Positions 43,867 to 53,424 of a stretch of 64,000 nucleotides of DNA are shown here, piece after piece. This DNA comes from an uncultured Oscillospiraceae bacterium (GTDB lineage: Bacteria; Bacillota; Clostridia; Oscillospirales; Oscillospiraceae): assembly GCA_947625045.1 (NCBI GenBank), contig CANQMW010000002.1:124001-188000 (forward strand), read 5' to 3'. The position numbers and the translations under genes were made by a program. Position 1 is the stretch's first letter; each line of letters starts with the position of its first letter. The notes under the pieces were generated by a model that ran no database searches, was not told the DNA's origin, and saw only the letters and a list, made by a program, of their open reading frames with translations.

Positions 43867-44696
43867 GACAGCGCCTCCTTGATGGCGGCGGCGCAGGCCT
43901 CCGGCGTCAGGGCGGAGAGAGGAAGATGCATCCCCGCGGCGTTCAGTTTTTCGATGAGGGCGGTGGTGTCCGGCACGGTGAGGGACAGCGCCCGCAGCTC
44001 ATCCGCCCGGGCGAACACCTCCGCCGGAGTCCCGTCCATGACGATATGGCCGTGGTCCATGATGAGGACCCGGTCTGCCCGCACCGCTTCGTCCATGTGG
44101 TGGGTGATGAGAAGGACCGTGATGCCCTTTTCCCGGCACAGCCGCTCCACGGTGCCCACTACCTCCCGGCGGCCCCGGGGGTCCAGCATGGCGGTGGGCT
44201 CGTCCAGCACCAGCACCTCCGGCCCCATGGCCAGCACGCCGGCGATGGCCACCCGCTGTTTCTGTCCGCCGGAGAGAAGGTGCGGCGCGTGCAGGCGAAA
44301 GTCGTACATGCCCACCTGCTTCAGGGCCTCGTCCACCCGGCGGCGTATCTCCCTGGGCTCCACGCCCAGGTTCTCCAGGGCGAAGGCCACGTCGTCCTCC
44401 ACCACGTTCGCCACGATCTGGTTGTCCGGGTTCTGGAACACCATGCCCACCTTCCGGCGGATGGGCAGGAGGCTGCCCTCGTCGATGGTGTCCATGCCGT
44501 CCACCAGCACCTTCCCGGATTGGGGAAGGAGGATGGCGTTCAGGTGCTTGGCAAGGGTGCTCTTGCCGCTGCCGTTGGAGCCCAGCACCGCCACGAAAGT
44601 GCCCGGCGCCACGTCCAGGCTCACCCCGTCCAGGGCGGGCCCGGGGGCGTCGGGATAGGTGTATGTGAGGTTTTTGATGCGGATGATCGGGTCCAT
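43863..44696 (-). CDS. ecfA1: ECF transporter ATPase EcfA1
   Basis: 277-residue ABC ATPase, first gene of the ECF module. Walker A GSNGSGKSTLAKHLN, Q-loop VFQNPDNQIVANVVEDDVAFALENL (the EcfA1-type NPDNQ pattern), signature [15 protein letters not shown], Walker B VLVLDEPTAMLDP. The start is the ATG at 44696; AAGGA lies 10 nt upstream, and the frame further upstream lies inside an intergenic repeat. Confidence 0.95.
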   Translation of the reverse strand: MDPIIRIKNLTYTYPDAPGPALDGVSLDVAPGTFVAVLGSNGSGKSTLAKHLNAILLPQSGKVLVDGMDTIDEGSLLPIRRKVGMVFQNPDNQIVANVVEDDVAFALENLGVEPREIRRRVDEALKQVGMYDFRLHAPHLLSGGQKQRVAIAGVLAMGPEVLVLDEPTAMLDPRGRREVVGTVERLCREKGITVLLITHHMDEAVRADRVLIMDHGHIVMDGTPAEVFARADELRALSLTVPDTTALIEKLNAAGMHLPLSALTPEACAAAIKEALS

Positions 44697-44720
44697 AGGT
44701 ATAAAATCCTTGTTCGTTTT

Positions 44721-44841
44721 ACGGCCCCCTCTGACGAGGGGGCTGTCAGCGCTTGCGCTGACTGGGGGAGAGATTTTAAATTTTCTCTCCCTCTGTCTCG
44801 CCCTGACGGGCGAGCCACCTCCCTCGTCAGAGGGAGGCTTT
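44721..44841. repeat. Palindromic intergenic repeat, copy 3 (CTGACGAG subfamily)
   Basis: 121 bp between ecfA1 and the methyltransferase gene, touching the latter's stop. Termini CGGCCCCCTCTGACGAGG and, inverted, AAAGCCTCCCTCTGACGAGG. Inner stems: CAGCGC/GCGCTG, GAGAGATTTTAAATTTTCTCTC and TCGCC/GGCGA. Copy 5 has the same termini in the opposite orientation. Confidence 0.85.
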
Positions 44842-45700
44842 ATTTCTCCCACCTGCAGCTGGCCCCGCAGGGCAGAACCAATCCTGATGCGGTAGCACGC
44901 AGGCCCAGCTCCTGGGCGTCGCTGCGGCCGCCGAAGCGTTTGGTGAACAGGCTCTCGGAGATATAGGTGAGCACCGACGGGCTCAGGCCCGTGGTGTAGG
45001 AGTTGATGAGCACGAAGAGGGGGTCGTCACTGAGAAGCGGCACGATGGAACTGACAAAGGGCCACAGGTCGTCCTCCAGCTTCCAGACCTCCCCGCCAGG
45101 GCCCCGGCCATAGGAGGGCGGGTCCATGATGATGGCGTCGTAGCGCTTTCCCCGGCGTATCTCCCGCTGACAGAACTTGCCGCAGTCGTCCACGATCCAG
45201 CGCACGGGCCTGTCCGCGACGCCGGAGCAGACGGCATTCTCCCTGGCCCAGGTCACCATGCCTTTGGCCGCGTCCACGTGGCACACCTCCGCCCCGGCGG
45301 CAAGGCAGGCGACTGTCGCCCCGCCGGTGTAGGCGAAGAGGTTCAGCACCCGGATGGGCCGCTTGGCCCCGCGTATCTTCTCCATGGCCCAGTCCCAGTT
45401 AGCGGCCTGTTCGGGGAAGAGCCCTGTGTGCTTGAAGCTCATGGGCTTGACCTGGAAGGTGAGATCCCTATAGCGTATCTGCCAGCTGGGGGGCAGGGAA
45501 TTTTTCTCCCAGGCTCCGCCGCCGGAGCTGGACCGGCGGTACCGGGCGTCGGGCCTGCGCCAGCGGGGGTCGGAGCGCTCCGTGGCCCATATGGCCTGGG
45601 GATCCGGGCGCAGGAGGATATGGCTGCCCCAGCGCTCCAGCTTCTCCCCGCCGGAGGCGTCTATGAGCTCATAGTCCCGCCACTTGTCCGCGACCCACAT
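44840..45700 (-). CDS. Class I SAM-dependent methyltransferase, RlmI/RlmK-like domain
   Basis: 286-residue methyltransferase resembling the catalytic domain of RlmI-type 23S rRNA cytosine methyltransferases but lacking the N-terminal PUA domain. SAM-binding motif I is VLNLFAYTGGATVACLAAGA; the acidic loop is VCHVDAAKGMVTWAREN; motif IV is DAIIMDPPSYGRG. The substrate is probably RNA, site unknown. Start chosen at the ATG at 45700 with a GGGGGA site ~12 nt upstream; a TTG nine bases earlier is too close to that site. It is divergent from mntP. Confidence 0.88.
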   Translation of the reverse strand: MWVADKWRDYELIDASGGEKLERWGSHILLRPDPQAIWATERSDPRWRRPDARYRRSSSGGGAWEKNSLPPSWQIRYRDLTFQVKPMSFKHTGLFPEQAANWDWAMEKIRGAKRPIRVLNLFAYTGGATVACLAAGAEVCHVDAAKGMVTWARENAVCSGVADRPVRWIVDDCGKFCQREIRRGKRYDAIIMDPPSYGRGPGGEVWKLEDDLWPFVSSIVPLLSDDPLFVLINSYTTGLSPSVLTYISESLFTKRFGGRSDAQELGLRATASGLVLPCGASCRWEK

Positions 45701-45795
45701 GGTATCCAAATTCCCCCAGGTTACAAATTGACTACATAGTTATAGCATGGTCTGCGGTTCCGGCGTCAGCCGGGAGCAGAACGCTTTAAATTACC

Positions 45796-45824
45796 TTATA
45801 CTGGCTACTTCGCGGCCAGTATAA
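45796..45824. other. Perfect inverted repeat between methyltransferase gene and mntP
   Basis: TTATACTGGC (45796-45805) and GCCAGTATAA (45815-45824) flank nine bases. The ~225-bp divergent region shows no recognisable Mn-responsive yybP-ykoY element and no clean promoter for mntP. The repeat may be an operator or a small terminator. Confidence 0.45.
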
Positions 45825-45926
45825 CACTTGTTTCCGGGCTGGTCAATGCCCTCACAGACCGGGCACGTCGGTCATATCCTGCGATAGATGGGCGATAACG
45901 CCCGGCGTCTGGAGGATAGGATAACG

Positions 45927-46481
45927 TTGCATATATTGGAAGAGTTTTTATTGGTGCTGGGCCTTTCCATGGACGGCTTTGCCGCCTCCGTGTGCATGGG
46001 CATGGCGGCGGGGGGCCGGCGGATAGGCCCCATCGTGGCCATCATGAGCGGGTTCCATGTGGGCATGCTCCTTCTGGGCTACGCCGTGGGGGTGGGGCTG
46101 CCCGACTGCCTCGCCGCCATGTACCCCTGGGCGGCGGGAGCGCTGCTGGCGGGCATGGGCACGAAGATGCTGATCGAAGCCCGAAAACCCGAGGAGGAGC
46201 CAAAGGCCGGGCAGTCGGCGGCGTCCATCGCGGCGCTGAGCCTCGCCACCAGCATAGACGCCATGACCGTGGGGGTCACCTTCGCGGTGATGGCGGTGCC
46301 CGCCCTGCGGGCGGGGGCCATGGTGGCGGCGGTGATGGGCTCGCTGTCTACCCTGGGGGCCGCCCTGGGCGGCCGGGTGGGCCGGTCCCGCCGCCGTGCG
46401 GCCCGGACCGCCGGCGGGGCTATACTGTGCCTTCTGGGCCTGAAGCTCCTGCTGGGGGCTTTGGGTATCATCGGCTTTTGA
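45927..46481 (+). CDS. mntP: Manganese efflux pump MntP
   Basis: 184-residue membrane protein with six hydrophobic segments. LVLGLSMDGFAASVCMG near the start and ATSIDAMTVGVTFAVM in the middle hold the two conserved membrane Asp residues of the MntP family, which exports Mn(II). Start: a TTG at 45927 has GGAGG 11 nt upstream and gives the normal family length; an in-frame ATG at 45888 without a ribosome site would add 13 residues. It runs convergent to nothing and is followed after 42 nt by addB with its own promoter. C-terminal VGRSRRRAARTAGG is more basic than usual. Confidence 0.9.
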   Translation: MHILEEFLLVLGLSMDGFAASVCMGMAAGGRRIGPIVAIMSGFHVGMLLLGYAVGVGLPDCLAAMYPWAAGALLAGMGTKMLIEARKPEEEPKAGQSAASIAALSLATSIDAMTVGVTFAVMAVPALRAGAMVAAVMGSLSTLGAALGGRVGRSRRRAARTAGGAILCLLGLKLLLGALGIIGF

Positions 46482-46489
46482 ACTATGCT

Positions 46490-46517
46490 TTGCGCCGCAT
46501 AGAAAATATGCTATAAT
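46490..46517 (+). promoter_or_regulatory. Extended -10 promoter giving a predicted leaderless addB mRNA
   Basis: A perfect TATAAT (46512-46517) preceded by TGC (extended -10), with a weak TTGCGC 16 nt upstream. The addB ATG begins 6 nt after the -10, and no ribosome site is present. Confidence 0.6.
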
Positions 46518-46523
46518 CGGAAT

Positions 46524-49500
46524 ATGGTACGAACGATAATAGGCCGGGCGGGCGCCGGGAAGACGGCGCTGGTATTCCGGGAGATAGCCGAATATGTGCG
46601 CCAGGGCGTGGGGAAGACGGTCCTGCTGGTGCCGGAGCAGTACAGCCACGAGGCGGAGCGGGAGCTCTGCGCCGCCGCGGGGGATACGCTGAGCCGGTAC
46701 GGGGAGGTGCTGTCCTTCACGGGCCTGGCGCGGAAGGTGTTTGCCCAGGTGGGGGGAGAGAGGCCCGCCATGGACGGGGCCGGGCGGCTTTTGTGCATGG
46801 CCGTGGCGGCCCAGGGGCTGGAAGGGCAGCTCCGCGTTTACCATCGCGGCCGGCAGGAGCCCCGGACCCTGGACAGCCTCACCCGGGCCATGGAGGAGCT
46901 GAAAAACGCCGGCGTGAGCCCCTCGGAGCTCAGCGGCGCGGCGGCGCATACCCAGGGGGCACTTTCCGACAAGCTGCGGGACCTGGGCCTTCTCATGGAG
47001 GCCTACACTGCCGTGGAGAGCCTCTCCGGAGCGGACAGCGCCGACAGGCTTTCGTCCCTCGCGGCCCTGCTGGGCGAGAGCGACATCGGCGGGCGGTACT
47101 ATGCCGACGGCTTTTCTGACTTTACGGCCCTGGAAAAAGAGGTCCTGCGGCAGATCGTCCGGGCCGGGGCGGACCTCACCGTATGCCTCACCTGCGACGA
47201 GAGCCGGGAGGGGGCGAGCCTGCTGCCTCTCGCCACGGCCCGGTGGCTCAGGACCGTGGCGGGGGAATATGGCGCGGAGTACGTGGAACAGCGCGTGGAG
47301 CCGGCGGGGCCGGTGACGCCTATACGGTATTACTGCGACCACCTGTTCGACTTCGGCGCCCCTCCTTACGAGGGCGGGGCCGACGCGGTGGCCTGCGTCC
47401 GGGCGGGGGACATATCCCAGGAGTGCGAGCTGGCGGCGGCCCGGATGGCGGAGCTTGCCCGGGGTGGGTGCCGCTGGCGGGACATGGCCGTGGCGGCCCG
47501 GGGCTTCGGGGACTACCGCACGGCGCTGGAGAGCGCCTGCGCCCGGTACGGGGTGCCGCTGTTTTTATCCGGGCGGGGGGACACCCTGCAAAAGAGCCTG
47601 CCCCTGGCCCTTTCCTGCGCCCTGGAGGCGATGTGCCGGGGCTATGAGTACGAGGCGGTATTCGGGTATCTGAAGACCGGCCTGGGGCCCATATCCCTGG
47701 AAGATACGGACATACTTGAAAACTACGCCCTTCTCTGGGGCATACGGGGCCGCCAGTGGGACAGGCCCTGGACCATGCACCCGGAGGGATATAACCGGGA
47801 GATGGACGACCGGGCGAGGGAGGCGCTTGACAAGCTCAATGCTCTGCGCCGGGCGGTCATCGGGCCTCTGAAGGCGCTGGAAGAGCGCACAGCTGATGCG
47901 GCCACGGCCCGGGAGCAGGCCATGGCCCTGGCGGCGTTTCTGGAGGACACCCATCTGGCGGCGCGGCTGGAGGAGCGGACGGCGGAGCTGGCCGCCCAGG
48001 GGCGGCCCGAGGCGGCGGCGGAGCAAGCCCGGCTGTGGGACATCCTGTGCGGGGCGCTGGAGCAGTTCGCCGCGGTGCTGGGGGACATGGCCATGGACGC
48101 AGGGCAGTTCCAGGGGCTATTCACCCTCATGCTGTCCAAATACGACGTGAACGTCATCCCCGTGTCCCTGGACAGGGTCAGCGCCGGGGAGATCGACGCC
48201 ATGCGCCGGCGCCATACCCGCCACCTCATCCTCCTGGGCGCGGCGGACGGGCGCATCCCCGCCCCCGGGGCGGCGGGGGGCGTGTTCACCCCCGACGAGC
48301 GGGAGGAACTGGCGGCCCTGGGCCTGGACGTGGGCAGCGCGGAGGAGGACCTGGGCCGGGAGCTGGGGCGTATCTACAGCTGCCTGACGCTCCCCTCGGA
48401 GAGCCTCACCATGAGCTGGCCCGCGGTGGACGCCGCCGGGGAGGACCAGCGCCCCGGACTTCTCATAAACAGGGCAAAGGACCTTCTGGGCGTGACCCCC
48501 GTGCAGGGGGATGTCCTCCGGGCCCGGACCTTCGCCCAAAGACCTGCCTTCTCCCTGGCCCTGCGGGGCTGGCGGGGGGAGACGGAGCCTCTCTGCCTCG
48601 CGGCCCGGGACTGGTTTATATCCCAGGGCCGGGAGGCGGAGCTGGACAGGCTGGCGAATGCGGCCCAGGCCGTGCCCGGCCCCCTGGGACCGGGAGCGGT
48701 GCGGGACCTCTACGGCCCCGAGCCCAAAATGAGCCCCACCCGGGCGGAGAAGTTCGCTGGGTGCCGGTTCTCCTACTTTTTGCAGTACGGCCTGCGGGCC
48801 AAGCCCCGGGTGAAGGAGGTCTTTGCCGCCCGGGACTACGGCACGTTCATGCACTATATCCTGGAGAATGTGGCCCGGTCCGTCATGGGTGAGGGCGGCT
48901 TCGCCGCGGTGGATGAAAAGCGCGTCACGGCCCTGACGGACCAGTGGGTGGAAAAGTATATCGCCGACGAGATGGGGGGCTTCGCGGACCGTACGGCCCG
49001 GTTCGCCTATCTCTTCCGGCGGCTGCGGGCCACGGTCCGGCGGGTGGTGAAGGACATGTGGGAGGAGCTGAAAGACTCCCAATTCCAGCCCATCGACCTG
49101 GAGCTGGACCTGGCCGCCGGGGGCGTGCCGGCCCCGGGGGAGCCGGTACTCTCCGGCCGGGCGGATAGAGTGGACGGCTGGGCGCAGGGGGACACCCTGT
49201 ACCTGCGCATCACGGACTACAAGACCGGCGTGAAACGCTTCGACCTCGCCGACGTGTGCATGGGCCTCAACCTGCAGATGCTCCTGTATCTCTTCGCTCT
49301 GGAACGGCACGGCAGAGAGCGCTTCGGCGCCAAAGAGATACGCCCCGCCGGGGTGCTCTATAGCATGGCCCGGTTCGATATAACGGACGCGGGCAGCGGC
49401 GTGACGGATGAGGAACTGGAAAAACTGCGGAGCCAGGCAAAGAAGAATTTCGCCAAACGAAGCGGCCTGCTGCTGGACGACGAGGCCGTGCTCAAGGCCA

Positions 49501-49823
49501 TGGAGCCGGACATGGGCAGGCGGTTTCTGCCGGTGAAGATCACGAAGAACGGCGTCACGTCTTCGGCGGAGGGCACGCTGGCCAGCCTGGAGCGCTTCGG
49601 CGCATTGAGCCGGTACATAGACGACACGCTCAAAAACCTGGCCGCGGAGCTCAAGGCGGGCAGTGTGACCCAGGACCCCTGGTACAAGTCCGGCAGCGAG
49701 AACGCCTGCACATGGTGCGACTTCAAGGAGGCCTGCCGCTTCGAGGAGACCGGCGGGGCCTGGCGGATGCGGACGAAGCTGGACACCGAGGACGCGTGGA
49801 AGAGGATAGAAGGCCATGAGTGA
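46524..49823 (+). CDS. addB: ATP-dependent helicase/nuclease subunit B
   Basis: 1099-residue AddB, partner of AddA in double-strand break processing and Chi recognition (the Gram-positive equivalent of RecBCD). The N-terminus has Walker A GRAGAGKTALVFREI; the helicase-like middle is inactive in known AddB and recognises Chi. The C-terminal nuclease has RITDYKTGVKRFDL (Asp-x-Lys), and Cys residues in FAGCRFSYFLQYG plus CTWCDFKEACRF form the iron-sulfur staple (one plus three Cys). Slightly shorter than B. subtilis AddB (about 1166). The start ATG lies immediately after a -10 box. It overlaps addA by 8 nt. Confidence 0.96.
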   Translation: MVRTIIGRAGAGKTALVFREIAEYVRQGVGKTVLLVPEQYSHEAERELCAAAGDTLSRYGEVLSFTGLARKVFAQVGGERPAMDGAGRLLCMAVAAQGLEGQLRVYHRGRQEPRTLDSLTRAMEELKNAGVSPSELSGAAAHTQGALSDKLRDLGLLMEAYTAVESLSGADSADRLSSLAALLGESDIGGRYYADGFSDFTALEKEVLRQIVRAGADLTVCLTCDESREGASLLPLATARWLRTVAGEYGAEYVEQRVEPAGPVTPIRYYCDHLFDFGAPPYEGGADAVACVRAGDISQECELAAARMAELARGGCRWRDMAVAARGFGDYRTALESACARYGVPLFLSGRGDTLQKSLPLALSCALEAMCRGYEYEAVFGYLKTGLGPISLEDTDILENYALLWGIRGRQWDRPWTMHPEGYNREMDDRAREALDKLNALRRAVIGPLKALEERTADAATAREQAMALAAFLEDTHLAARLEERTAELAAQGRPEAAAEQARLWDILCGALEQFAAVLGDMAMDAGQFQGLFTLMLSKYDVNVIPVSLDRVSAGEIDAMRRRHTRHLILLGAADGRIPAPGAAGGVFTPDEREELAALGLDVGSAEEDLGRELGRIYSCLTLPSESLTMSWPAVDAAGEDQRPGLLINRAKDLLGVTPVQGDVLRARTFAQRPAFSLALRGWRGETEPLCLAARDWFISQGREAELDRLANAAQAVPGPLGPGAVRDLYGPEPKMSPTRAEKFAGCRFSYFLQYGLRAKPRVKEVFAARDYGTFMHYILENVARSVMGEGGFAAVDEKRVTALTDQWVEKYIADEMGGFADRTARFAYLFRRLRATVRRVVKDMWEELKDSQFQPIDLELDLAAGGVPAPGEPVLSGRADRVDGWAQGDTLYLRITDYKTGVKRFDLADVCMGLNLQMLLYLFALERHGRERFGAKEIRPAGVLYSMARFDITDAGSGVTDEELEKLRSQAKKNFAKRSGLLLDDEAVLKAMEPDMGRRFLPVKITKNGVTSSAEGTLASLERFGALSRYIDDTLKNLAAELKAGSVTQDPWYKSGSENACTWCDFKEACRFEETGGAWRMRTKLDTEDAWKRIEGHE

Positions 49824-52800
49824 CATCAAATTGACCCCCTCCCAGGCCCGGGCGGTGGGATACCGGGGCGGCCCGGCGCTGGTCAGCGCCGCGGCAGGCA
49901 GCGGCAAGACCCGGGTGCTCACTGAGCGGCTCATGGCGCGGGTGCTGGAAGGGGAGGACATCGACCGCTTTCTCGTCATTACCTTCACCCGGGCCGCCGC
50001 GGCGGAGCTGCGGGGGCGCATCCTCTCCGAGCTGAACGCCCGCATCGGGGCGGACCCGGGAAACGCCCGCCTGCGCCGCCAGAGCGCCCTGCTCTACCGG
50101 GCGAAGATCGGCACCATCGACAGCTTCTGCACGGACCTGGTCCGGGAAAATGCCCATATGCTGGGCATAAGCCCCGGCTTTGCCCTGCTGGACGAGGCCC
50201 GGGCCCGGGCCATGCAGGCCCGGGCGCTGGAGGACGTGCTGGACAGGGCCTACGAGCGCATAGAGACGGACCCGGACCTGAAGGCGCTCGTCGACAGCGT
50301 GGGGGCGGGCCGGGACGACGGCCTGCTGGGCCGGACCATAGCGGAGCTCTATGGAAAGCTCCGCAGTTACCCCTTCCCCTGGGCCTGGGCGGAGAAGGCC
50401 TTGGCGGGGCTGGACATATCCGGCCTTGACGACGCGGGCCAGACCCCCTGGGGCCGGGTCATCCTGGATGACGCGGCGGCCGAGGCCGCCTATCAGGGGT
50501 TGGCGCTGGACCGGGCCGTGCGGGAGCAGATGGAGGGCCCGGACCGGGCGCCGGTGAAAAAGAGCTACGGCCCCTCCTTTGAGGATATGGCGCTGCATTT
50601 CCGGGACATTGCCCGGGCCTGCGGCGAGAGCTGGGACAAGGCATGCGCCATCGCGGCGGACCCGGCCCCCCGGCTGGGCACGCTGCGAAACTTCGACGGC
50701 GATGTGGAGGACGTGAAGGCGGTCTGGAAGCAGGCCAAGGACGCTGCCGAACGCCTGCGGAAGACCCTGCGGGGCGAGAGCGCCACGCTGCTTACGGAGA
50801 TCGCCGCCTCCCGTGGGCCCCTCACGGCCCTGGTGGGGCTGGTCAAAGAGCTGGACGAAGAGTACGCCCGGCGCAAGCGCCATGCCGACAGCTATGACTT
50901 CGCGGATATGGAGCACATGGCCGTGGAGCTGCTGTGCGATGAAAAGGGCGGTCCCACGGCCCTGGCCGGGACGGTGTCCGCCCGGTTCGCCGAGGTGATG
51001 GTGGACGAGTACCAGGACGTGAACCGGGTCCAGGAGACCCTATTCCGGCGGGTGTCCGGGGAGGGGCAGCGGCTGTTCCTGGTGGGGGACGTGAAGCAGG
51101 CCGTGTACCGCTTCCGCATGGCGGAGCCGGGGATATTCAACGAATACTACGAGCGCTTCGGCCGGGGTGACGGCGGTGAGCTCATTCTCCTGCAGGAGAA
51201 TTTCCGCAGCCGCGCCGGGGTGCTGAATGCCTGCAACGCCGTGTTCTCCCGCATCATGTCCAAGGACCTGGGCGAGGTGGAGTATGACGGTGCCGCCCGG
51301 CTCATCCCCGGGGCGGCCTATCCCTCCGAGGGGGAGACGAAGCCGGAGCTGTGCCTTCTGGACAGCGGGGACAGGGAGGAGGGCGAGGCGCGCCTGGGCC
51401 CCGAGGCCCGGTACGTGGCCCGGCGCATCCGGGACATGGTGGAGGCGGAGCATGTACCCGTCGCCGACGGCCTGGGGGGGACCCGGCCGGTGCGGTACGG
51501 GGACATCGCCCTGCTGCTGCGCACGCCGGGCACCACCGGCGGGGCCTACCGCCGGGCGCTGCAGGAGCTGGGCGTGCCCGTGAGCGCCCGGCAGGGCGGG
51601 GCCTTTTTCACTCAGCCGGAGATTAGCTTCACTATGAGCCTGCTGGCGGTGGTGGATAACCCCCGGCAGGACGTGCCCCTCATCGCGGTGCTCCGGGGCC
51701 TGCCCTTCGGCTTCACGCCCGACGAGCTCAGCGCCGTCCGGGCGGCGGGGAAGGGGGATATGTGGGACGCCCTCCGGCGCCGGGCGGAGAAGGACGGGCG
51801 CTGCGCCCGGGTGGTGGACATCATCCAGGACCTGCGCAGTTTTGCCCGGGAGGAGCCCATGGACAGCCTCCTGCGCCGGCTCTATGACGAGACGGAGCTC
51901 ACGACCATATGCGGGGCGCTGTCAGACGGGGGCCGCCGGACCGGGGAGCTGATGCAGCTGTATGAATACGCCCGGCGGTTCGAGGAAAGCGGCAGCCACG
52001 GCCTTTTCCGGTTCGTGAGCTGGCTGCGGGACCTGGAGGACCAGGGCCGGGAGCCGCCCATGCCCGTATCGTCGGACGCGGTGCAGATCATGAGCGTGCA
52101 CAAGTCCAAGGGCCTGGAGTTCCCCGTGGTGTTCCTGGCGGACGCCGCCCACGGCTGGAACGACCAGCGCGCCGGCCAGGTGCTGTGCCACGAAAAGCTG
52201 GGCCTGGGCATGAAGCTCACGGACCCGGTCCGGGGCGTGCGCTGGCCCACCTTGTGCTGGAAGGCCATCGATCTGGCGGAGAAACGGGAGGACCTTTCCG
52301 AGCAGGAGCGGCTTTTGTACGTGGCCATGACCCGGGCGAGGGAACGGCTCATCATGACCGCCACGGTGAAGGATCCGGCGGGGAAGCTGGCGAAGTATGC
52401 CCCCGCGGGGCCGGGGCCCGTCAGCCCCCGCATCCTGATGCGGGCGGACAGCACCGCCCCCTGGCTCATGCGGGCCGCGTTGGCGGACGGGGGAGAGACG
52501 ATGGACATCGTCCTGCCGGAGAGCGCCGCCGCAGAAGAGGCGGCGGCAGAGAAAGAGCGGCCCGCGCTCCCGGCGGACCCGGCCCTGACGGCGGAGATCG
52601 GCCGGCACTTTGCCTGGCGGTATCCCTTCGAGGCGTCGGTCACCCTTCCCTCCAAGCTCACGGCCACGGCGGCCTCCGAGCTGGCGGCGGGAGCGGCGGA
52701 CCCGGAGGCCGTGGACCTTGTGCGTGCGCCCGTGGTGACGGCGCGGCTGCGCAAACCTGACTTTGGCCGGGGGTCCCGGGACCTGACCGGCCCGGAGCGG

Positions 52801-53298
52801 GGCGTGGCGGCCCACCTGGTCATGCAGCACATCGATTTTGCCAATACCGGCTCGGAGGAAGAAATCGCCGGGGAGATCGCCCGCATGGAGGCTATGGGCT
52901 TTTTGGACCAGCGCCAGGCCCGGGCGGTGGAGCCGGGGGACATCCTGGCCTTCTTCCGCTCGGAAATGGGGCAGAGGCTCCTGAAGGCGGATAAAGTGAT
53001 ACGGGAGTTCCGGTTCTCCCTGCTCTGCCCGGCGAAGCTCTGGTATCCCCAGGCCCCCGAGGGGGAGCAGGTGCTCTTACAGGGCGTGGTGGACTGCTGT
53101 CTGGAGGAAGAAGGCGCGCTCACGGTCATCGACTTCAAGACCGACGGCCATATGGAGCCGGATAGGTATACCGGCCAGCTGCAGGCCTATGCCGCCGCCA
53201 TGGAGCGGATATGGAAAAAGCCGGTACGGGAGGCGAAGCTGTGGTACCTGCGGCTGAGGAAGGCGGCGGACTGTCCGCTGCCCGGGGAAGACCCCTGA
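49816..53298 (+). CDS. addA: ATP-dependent helicase/nuclease subunit A
   Basis: 1160-residue AddA, UvrD-type helicase with a C-terminal RecB-like nuclease. Walker A VSAAAGSGKTRVL (about 25-37), helicase motif II VMVDEYQDVNRVQE near 400, VQIMSVHKSKGLEFPVVF (motif V type) near 765 and LLYVAMTRARERL (motif VI). The nuclease site is TVIDFKTDGHMEPDRY, followed by YTGQLQAYAAAM. It unwinds 3'-5' and cuts the 3' strand in the AddAB complex. The ATG overlaps the addB end by 8 nt and has AGAAGG upstream, so the two are translationally coupled. Confidence 0.97.
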   Translation: MSDIKLTPSQARAVGYRGGPALVSAAAGSGKTRVLTERLMARVLEGEDIDRFLVITFTRAAAAELRGRILSELNARIGADPGNARLRRQSALLYRAKIGTIDSFCTDLVRENAHMLGISPGFALLDEARARAMQARALEDVLDRAYERIETDPDLKALVDSVGAGRDDGLLGRTIAELYGKLRSYPFPWAWAEKALAGLDISGLDDAGQTPWGRVILDDAAAEAAYQGLALDRAVREQMEGPDRAPVKKSYGPSFEDMALHFRDIARACGESWDKACAIAADPAPRLGTLRNFDGDVEDVKAVWKQAKDAAERLRKTLRGESATLLTEIAASRGPLTALVGLVKELDEEYARRKRHADSYDFADMEHMAVELLCDEKGGPTALAGTVSARFAEVMVDEYQDVNRVQETLFRRVSGEGQRLFLVGDVKQAVYRFRMAEPGIFNEYYERFGRGDGGELILLQENFRSRAGVLNACNAVFSRIMSKDLGEVEYDGAARLIPGAAYPSEGETKPELCLLDSGDREEGEARLGPEARYVARRIRDMVEAEHVPVADGLGGTRPVRYGDIALLLRTPGTTGGAYRRALQELGVPVSARQGGAFFTQPEISFTMSLLAVVDNPRQDVPLIAVLRGLPFGFTPDELSAVRAAGKGDMWDALRRRAEKDGRCARVVDIIQDLRSFAREEPMDSLLRRLYDETELTTICGALSDGGRRTGELMQLYEYARRFEESGSHGLFRFVSWLRDLEDQGREPPMPVSSDAVQIMSVHKSKGLEFPVVFLADAAHGWNDQRAGQVLCHEKLGLGMKLTDPVRGVRWPTLCWKAIDLAEKREDLSEQERLLYVAMTRARERLIMTATVKDPAGKLAKYAPAGPGPVSPRILMRADSTAPWLMRAALADGGETMDIVLPESAAAEEAAAEKERPALPADPALTAEIGRHFAWRYPFEASVTLPSKLTATAASELAAGAADPEAVDLVRAPVVTARLRKPDFGRGSRDLTGPERGVAAHLVMQHIDFANTGSEEEIAGEIARMEAMGFLDQRQARAVEPGDILAFFRSEMGQRLLKADKVIREFRFSLLCPAKLWYPQAPEGEQVLLQGVVDCCLEEEGALTVIDFKTDGHMEPDRYTGQLQAYAAAMERIWKKPVREAKLWYLRLRKAADCPLPGEDP

Positions 53299-53327
53299 AA
53301 AAAGTGTCCTTTTCCCGCAAAAAAACG

Positions 53328-53356
53328 TTGCGCTTTTCCAAAAGGTATGGTAATAT
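53328..53356 (+). promoter_or_regulatory. Putative rpmE promoter
   Basis: TTGCGC (53328-53333), 17-nt spacer, TAATAT (53351-53356). The expected start is near 53363, right before the leader hairpin. Confidence 0.5.
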
Positions 53357-53365
53357 ACCACTTGC

Positions 53366-53402
53366 GTCTTGTAACGGCGGCCCTCATGACCGCACTCAAG
53401 AC
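53366..53402 (+). promoter_or_regulatory. Hairpin in rpmE leader, possible L31 autoregulatory element
   Basis: GTCTTG (53366-53371) pairs with CAAGAC (53397-53402), and inside it GCGG pairs with CCGC around a CCCTCATGA loop. This gives a compact stem-bulge-stem in the first 40 nt of the predicted mRNA, 10 nt ahead of the GAGGTGA ribosome site. L31 leaders that bind the ribosomal protein are known in Firmicutes; correspondence here is inferred from position and shape only. Confidence 0.45.
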
Positions 53403-53424
53403 AGCCTGAACTGAGGTGAATATC

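Noticed and set aside
45701..45926. Manganese riboswitch (yybP-ykoY) ahead of mntP
   Set aside because: The leader length is suitable, but the conserved GGGGAGUA-type and second-box sequences of the motif are not found; only a simple inverted repeat is present.
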